Below are positions 58,488-64,000 of a stretch of 64,000 bases of DNA, in pieces. Location of the stretch: positions 1,736,001-1,800,000 of the forward strand of contig JBCAMK010000014.1 of the NCBI GenBank assembly GCA_038503065.1, in the 5' to 3' direction. The stretch's first letter is position 1. Each line of letters begins with the position of its first letter. Source of the DNA: Paragyromitra xinjiangensis (Eukaryota; Ascomycota; Pezizomycetes; Pezizales; Discinaceae). The translations under genes and the position numbers were made by a program. The notes below the pieces were generated by a model that saw nothing but the letters and a program-made list of their open reading frames with translations, searched no databases and had not been told where the DNA came from.

Positions 58488-59875
58488 TGAGAGGGCGAAC
58501 TTGTATTTATACCGGTGCAGTCATGAAGTTCCTCTAGACAATAGCAGCTATCGAAAAGCATTTGCTTCAAGTGATATACCTTACAGAAATTAGATATGGG
58601 TAGTCGTAAACTCTCATCTCATTGCTATCACCGCTGCGCGTTTGCGTGTATCTCAATTATCAATCAACTGCTGCTTGTTCTGCCCAATATTTTAAGAGCC
58701 CTGACCCTGAAAGCTTACGTAATCGTGCACCTAAACATAGCTAATCACTCGATATATCTTCCAGATGTTGTAAAATAGGGAGAGATAGATTAGTAATTCA
58801 TGCAAAATAGGGATGGCGTGCAAGAAAGAATCGGTAACTAATACATCTCCATGCGAGACCGAGTTTGCGGGCGGAACGCGAATACTACAGAATTTTCATC
58901 ACTTCGGTAATCTTAACGTCTTCCCGACTAGAGTCTAGCAATTAGGGAGCCTGATTCCAACAACTATATGTGACTAAGCTATAGGTACTCTGGGAAACTC
59001 ACTAGGTTGGCCTTCTACGCACTTTCGTTGGCTTTATGCATGTTTGCCCCGGGGAATAACTAAATACATCGTGATCAGTCTCTATAATTACCTACAGGAT
59101 GATTGCTTCTTTTGGAATGATAGGTAATAGCAGGTTTATGCACATCTATATGGAAACAGATCCATCGCTCATTCTCCCAAATTCTGTGTACGTGACGGTT
59201 GTATTGCTATATATCTGCATGGTTGAGCTTTCGGACCTATCAAGGGGCAGGTAGCATATGGATGTAGCAACTAAACCTAAGTCTGCAGTCTAAAATCTAA
59301 AACGGTGCTGGATGTACGAAACGAAACGTTCTACAACAGCACCGTGGCGGAGATGGCAGTAAAATGGCTAGACCTTCTCGTATGTCATTAAATGCTTTAG
59401 TCTCGTGTCCACGTCCAGACTTCCCTCAATATTTGGCCTTTAAAGTCTGGATTCTCACTATAGCTACACACCGAAAATAAATAGCAATTTTCTAAAAGAT
59501 ATGGAAACGAGCTCGAGACTACGAATATCCAAGGTTGAAGCAGATGCTTTTTCAATATATCTGATAGCTAATGATATTCCCACCATACTTTTCTCGAACA
59601 AAACCCACGCTCTCCTGCTTCAAGGACGAAATCGCCTGCTTAATTAAAGCACTTCCCACTATCAACTCAACACTTCCCTTAGTTCACAAACTATCGCGGA
59701 AAGAGTAAAGAACGGATAAAGAAAGAAAGAAAAAACAATTGCTAAAATTCGTAACCATTCCACGAAAGAGTGACAGGAAAACTTGAGGGACGGAGTATCA
59801 GCCTTTGTGGGATACGAAAGGCAGGTGGCTGCTGGAGACTCACTAAACACACCATATTCCCCGCACCGTTAGCCC
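58488..59875. other. Intergenic between convergent genes, nothing seen
   Basis: No supported ORF, repeat or RNA gene. It lies between the 3' ends of the questin-oxidase-like gene and the Tc-like gene. Confidence 0.5.
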
Positions 59876-62800
59876 TTAAGCGAGCGTGTATCGCACCAAC
59901 ATCCAAAGGTCATCTATCTCGGGATTTTCCTTCTTTCGTGTCAAGGTCCAATCGGTGAATGCGTAATCCCCGTTCATTGAACAGACACAGTTTAACACTG
60001 CTACTGGTGCGCCGGCGGTGAGGTCCATCTCGGAGCCGCCCCCACCAGACTGAGCTGCCATCTTCAGCGTATCGGCCGTGATTTTTGCAGAAGTAAGGAG
60101 ATAAACATCCTTGGCTTTGATTTTGCTAGGTGGTGTGCTCTTAGTGAAGAAAGGGAGACGGGTGTTGAGATTGGACATGACAAAGGGCTGGCTCCTCTGA
60201 AATCGGAACCACTCATTGGCAAATTCGTTCTTGAGGTCGAATAAAGCGAAAAGGCCTTGGTCTTGGCTTAAACTTTCAATACTCTTGATGTACGAAGCGA
60301 TAGAGGCTATGGCAATCTTTTTGAGAGAATCCCCTCCAAAGACCGACGTGTAACGAACGTGCACGATGGCGTCGGTAATAGTCCGGTAGTCGAATTGACG
60401 GAAGCCACTCGGTAGTTCCAATTCCCATTTACTGATTGCACCGGCGCCCTCAAATGGGATATACCGCTCGTCCCTGAAGTTAAGCTCGAATACTCCGCTG
60501 TCGTTTTGCCCGTTACTGACTGCAATGTGGTCGATAGGTATGATCCCCGACTGAAAGTTGGTATCGGCCTCGTTGACTTTTTGGACATAGTCGTTCTGGT
60601 TTTTTGGGATATTGACACGATATTTGTGCTCTAATAGGCGCATGGTACAGTTTATGCTTGTGTATGGGCCGACAACACAAGGGACAGATAGCGAGACGGA
60701 TTTGATCCTACGTTTGTAGTGCCCGGGAAAGTCCATGTCGAAGAGCACCTCCGGAACTGCGAATTCGCATTTCCCAAGCTCTCTGAGCTCGAGAAGCGCT
60801 CGTGGGTTAACCTGTCTCAGCGATATGTGTTTGGTAATCTCGTAGTCGTAACCACGGTTTTCTTGATAGGCTGCTTCGAGCTGTTTCAAGCCCAGATACA
60901 AATTCTCTCCGGAAAATATTCCGTTGTTGTTGTCGTCCCAGTACCCTTGGATGAAATTAGATTTTGTGAGGCCTCGTTCGAACACATACGTCTTTTCCGC
61001 CTTTTCAGCCAAGTCATGAGCAAGTGTATAGGCTTGATAGTATAGGCTACGGAGCTTTTTCTCTTGCCACGAATAGAGGTTTTCGTTGGTATATTTTGTG
61101 CGGAGGAACTCTTCCGTCTTGGCCGCCAAATCAATCTGTTTCTGTTGGAGTAGAATGTCCTTTTCGGCAATGGTGATACGGGTTTGTTGAGATTTAATTT
61201 GGGTGTCAATGTTCTTGATCTCATAGCCGATCGAATTTGCTTGTAGGACTCGATCCTGCAACTGGCGAAGGAACGCTCCTTTCCTCGCAGCACCTGAAGC
61301 TTGCGATCCAATGAAATCTGCAGCAGCCCCCACGCCACGCGAAACTGCCATAGCAGCATTACCCAGGTTCGGGGGACCGAATCGGACGGACACACCGACT
61401 CCGAGGGGCATACCGTTGGCATCTACACTTGGGAGAGCCAGAAGCACTCCCGCTAAAGTCTCAATGACACCACGGCTTAACCCCAGCGCAGCTGCGTCGA
61501 ATGCTTTATCGATCTCTTGCTTCTCATACCCAATGAGCTTGAGATCACCGTCCGTCTTGGGTTTCTCGATCTGATCGATTATCTCTTGAAAATCGCTATC
61601 TTCGGAGGGAACTTTGCTTAGGTCTTCGCCGATGAGCTTGTAGAAATGCTGAAGCCGATAAACTGGGCTTTTACGGGCTTGACGGAGTGTGTCTGTTGAA
61701 AGGTAAATTAGATCAAAGCTGCCAGTGGGCCTAAAACGAGGACAGAGAATTACCTAAAGCCTTGTTTGCTTCTTGCAAGTTCAACTTTTTCATTTCCAAT
61801 ACCATAGTGTTGATAGCGGTCTCGTGGCCCGCTCTGATGAGCTGGTACGACTCGGAATCCTTCTTCTCACTCGCGCCGAGAAATGCGCCACCCAACAGCT
61901 TAAGCTCCTGGACCATCTCGAAAGCTTTCTCGATAAGGTATTGGAATCGATAATTTGGCATTGGGGCATTATAGTCCTGCAAAACATTGGCAAGGCTAAG
62001 TCCTCGGCTGGCTGCTTGCACCAGAGCACCGGGGTCAAGAGGGGGCTCAAAAAGAGCAAGCTTGCGTATATTTCCATTGATATCTTGACAATGTCGGATC
62101 TTGTAGAGTCGATCATCTATTGTGGCACGAAGAGCTCTTATCTGGGCGTTGTCTGGCACGCAAAAATACCGTGTTGTCGCTGTGCCGAGCATGCTACCAG
62201 GGGCAGCAGCAGAAACGTTTTCATTGACCGCGTTGGATGAGAGAACCTGATTGCTGAATGGAAAAACGTTCTCAAAGTCAACTACAGCGTTGCCAAACGC
62301 ATCCAACTTGTCCATGAGAGAGTTGAATGTCGCCGGATCCTTCTTTCCACGCTTCGGGATCTTCTGGCCAGGTGGACCATAAATATGTGCCGCGAGGACG
62401 TAGTATTGAATAGCTAGCGGTACAGACTCCAGGGTATTTTGGCGGAATAATTGGTCGCCGGCTGCAATAAGAATTTCGATATACTTCATCACCATCCACT
62501 TCATGTAAGATACTGGCCGGCTGCGTGCAATAGCATGGGGCTGAAACGGATTGTCTCTCCAGGAGTTGATTTGCCCACTAGCTAGGTCGGCTGTGTTAGG
62601 CTGAAGGTTGTCAAAGATCGTTTCAAGGACATTCTTTGATAATACAACGCTGAAAGGATACCACTTCCAAACGCGCTGCAGATCAGAGCCGTTAGCTCTC
62701 GGGTCAAAGACGTAGTGGGCGATTTCGAGAGCCTTTTCGTATTGATGAGAGCTTGCTAATTTATCAATCAAGAGCATCGGGGCATGCAATCCAACCTCCC

Positions 62801-64000
62801 ACGTATACAATGAATAAGGGGAGTTCAGTTCGTGGTAGTTCGGGTACGATTTGTGGTCTGGACCTTCAGACGTGCCTGTCAGTCCGAAAGCATGATCCCT
62901 GAGATCACTTGGCAGCGAATTGAGGTATGAGTAAAGGCCATCAAGGGTACCAGAAATGGCAGCCTGAGCGAGAAGCTCGTTGGAAAACTGATGGTAGAAC
63001 GGTACTGTGGTCCCATTAAGTGGCTGAAATTGGGGGCTGGTAAGGCTAGAAAACGTGTACTGAACGGAGGTGCTTGACATCGACCGCGAGCGAGCGTAAT
63101 CTTGCATAGAACGAGCGGAAAAATACCAACCGAAAAAATCACCGTGATAGTAAAGCATCGACCGGGAATAATAATCACCCCTCGCTGATTGGTCGATTGG
63201 CTGAAACTGCCCTCTGCTAAATTCAAATCGGCCGAGGTACTTATCATGGTCCTCAAAAACAACAATGTAGAAAGAATCGTCGGTCATACTGCCATAGGGG
63301 AGAAATTGGTAATAAATAGGATCACTCGCAGTAGAGCCAGCAGTCCCATTCATAGGTTTTGAGCTCAGTTGCTTTGGTGTCCACTTGCCGTTTCGATACT
63401 CGGACCACCCAAGCTGAATTTCCCAGTATTCAGTAGGTTTCGACGAGCCTGTGACTGATTCATTTCCAAGCTGCTGGAACGACTTGCTAGTGGTGGATGG
63501 AATTATTTTCTTGACAAATTGAGGGATAAAAATGATCAAGCGTCCCTTCCAGACCACAGGGACCACAAACGGGCCGTTGTATGGATGGCTGCCCACAAAA
63601 TTAAAGGTTGGCATTTCGACATCCATCTTCTTCCAAGGACTCCATTGTTGAGATTTTTCGTTGTAGACACGGTGATAGTAGAAATAGGGCGTTCCATGGG
63701 TTCGTGCGAAAATGTGTGTATCTTTTGTAGCATCGTCAACGTATAACGCTAATGCTTGGAGGTTCGAAACTCTGTCAACCTTCGATACATAGTCCTTGAT
63801 CGCGTCTTGTATACTCTGCGGACTCAAATCCTTTTGCGAGATATCTACTCTCGGTTAGTGACTATACCCGTTATGTAAAGTAAGGTATGGAGGAGTACCA
63901 GCTTCGAATTCTTGAAAAACCGGCGATTTATCATCGCGTAGGGAAGGATCGATCCAGTTCTCAGGGTACAGGAACACCCTCCGATTTGCCTCCCATATCG
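59876..64000 (-). CDS. Insecticidal toxin complex (Tc) A-subunit-like protein, C-terminal part; 5' end outside the window
   Basis: Exons seen: 64000-63899 (continues off the window), 63844-61754 and 61692-59876, with 54- and 61-bp GT-AG introns in phase. About 1,340 residues are visible. The recognisable order is that of bacterial TcA subunits: a beta-sheet-rich middle region, then a helical shell part, then the C-terminal region with a long coiled-coil and helical pore-type segment (about 61400-60800) followed by a beta-rich domain ending at 59876. The family forms large pore/translocation subunits in bacteria that act on insects; fungal homologues are known and their role is unclear. No frameshift or stop is seen in the visible part. 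Introns show it is long resident in a fungal genome. No TcB/TcC-like partner lies in the window. Confidence 0.85.

Noticed and set aside
61311..61574. Plus-strand ORFs inside the Tc-like gene (also 61773-62240 and 60719-61045)
   Set aside because: They are shadows of the minus-strand coding sequence.
1..64000. CRISPR arrays, bacterial operons or plasmid origins
   Set aside because: No regular spacer-repeat structure or bacterial gene organisation exists. The intron-rich genes are eukaryotic.

Overview
This is nuclear DNA of a filamentous ascomycete (Pezizomycotina; Leotiomycetes would fit, but the sequence alone does not prove it). The reasons are many genes split by 44-75 bp GT-AG introns, fungal-only families (SERAC1-like hydrolases and NACHT proteins of the NLR type, TPR/CHAT proteases, questin-oxidase-like proteins), a dispersed single 5S rRNA gene, many short inverted-repeat elements, and a gene copy carrying C-to-T type nonsense changes that look like repeat-induced point mutation. 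Genes are sparse: about fifteen credible genes or gene remains in 64 kb, separated by long AT-rich stretches.

Layout. 0-5 kb: a decayed short-chain dehydrogenase (SDR) copy, an inverted-repeat element, a small hypothetical gene and an intact five-exon SDR. 5-9.7 kb: gene-free, with a pogo-type MITE. 9.7-12.6 kb: a glyoxalase-like (VOC) protein and a five-exon tail-anchored protoglobin-domain protein. 12.6-16.7 kb: gene-free, with two abutting MITEs. 16.7-24.4 kb: the most interesting block. It holds a gasdermin-like candidate (my inference) with a shifted C-terminal tail, an ankyrin protein with near-identical repeats, a broken CorA-like membrane protein and a CHAT-domain cysteine protease. 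Together these resemble fungal protease-gasdermin regulated cell death or allorecognition loci. 24.4-36.9 kb: mostly intergenic, with a conserved small membrane protein, a 5S rRNA gene, a composite inverted-repeat region, a membrane-protein gene whose intron is filled by a transposon that itself carries a MITE, a 43-bp minisatellite and a small cysteine-rich protein. 36.9-45.4 kb: a stand-alone PaaK-like adenylate-forming enzyme and, on the other side of 4.8 kb, an ATP-grasp/TauD dioxygenase fusion. These two could belong to a small biosynthetic set. 45.4-51 kb: an amidase relic, a MITE and a 5S fragment. 51.2-55.7 kb: a complete seven-exon NLR-type NACHT protein followed by a SERAC1-like hydrolase whose nucleophile serine is replaced. 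56.8-58.5 kb: a questin-oxidase-like gene with an 8-nt microexon. 59.9-64 kb: the 3' part of an insecticidal Tc-toxin A-like gene running off the window.

Exon boundaries were derived by hand from GT-AG signals, reading-frame phase and family resemblance recalled from general knowledge. No database search was run, so family names are recognitions to be checked. Two-unit telomere-like motifs (CCCTAACCCTA) occur at least nine times, always outside confirmed exons.
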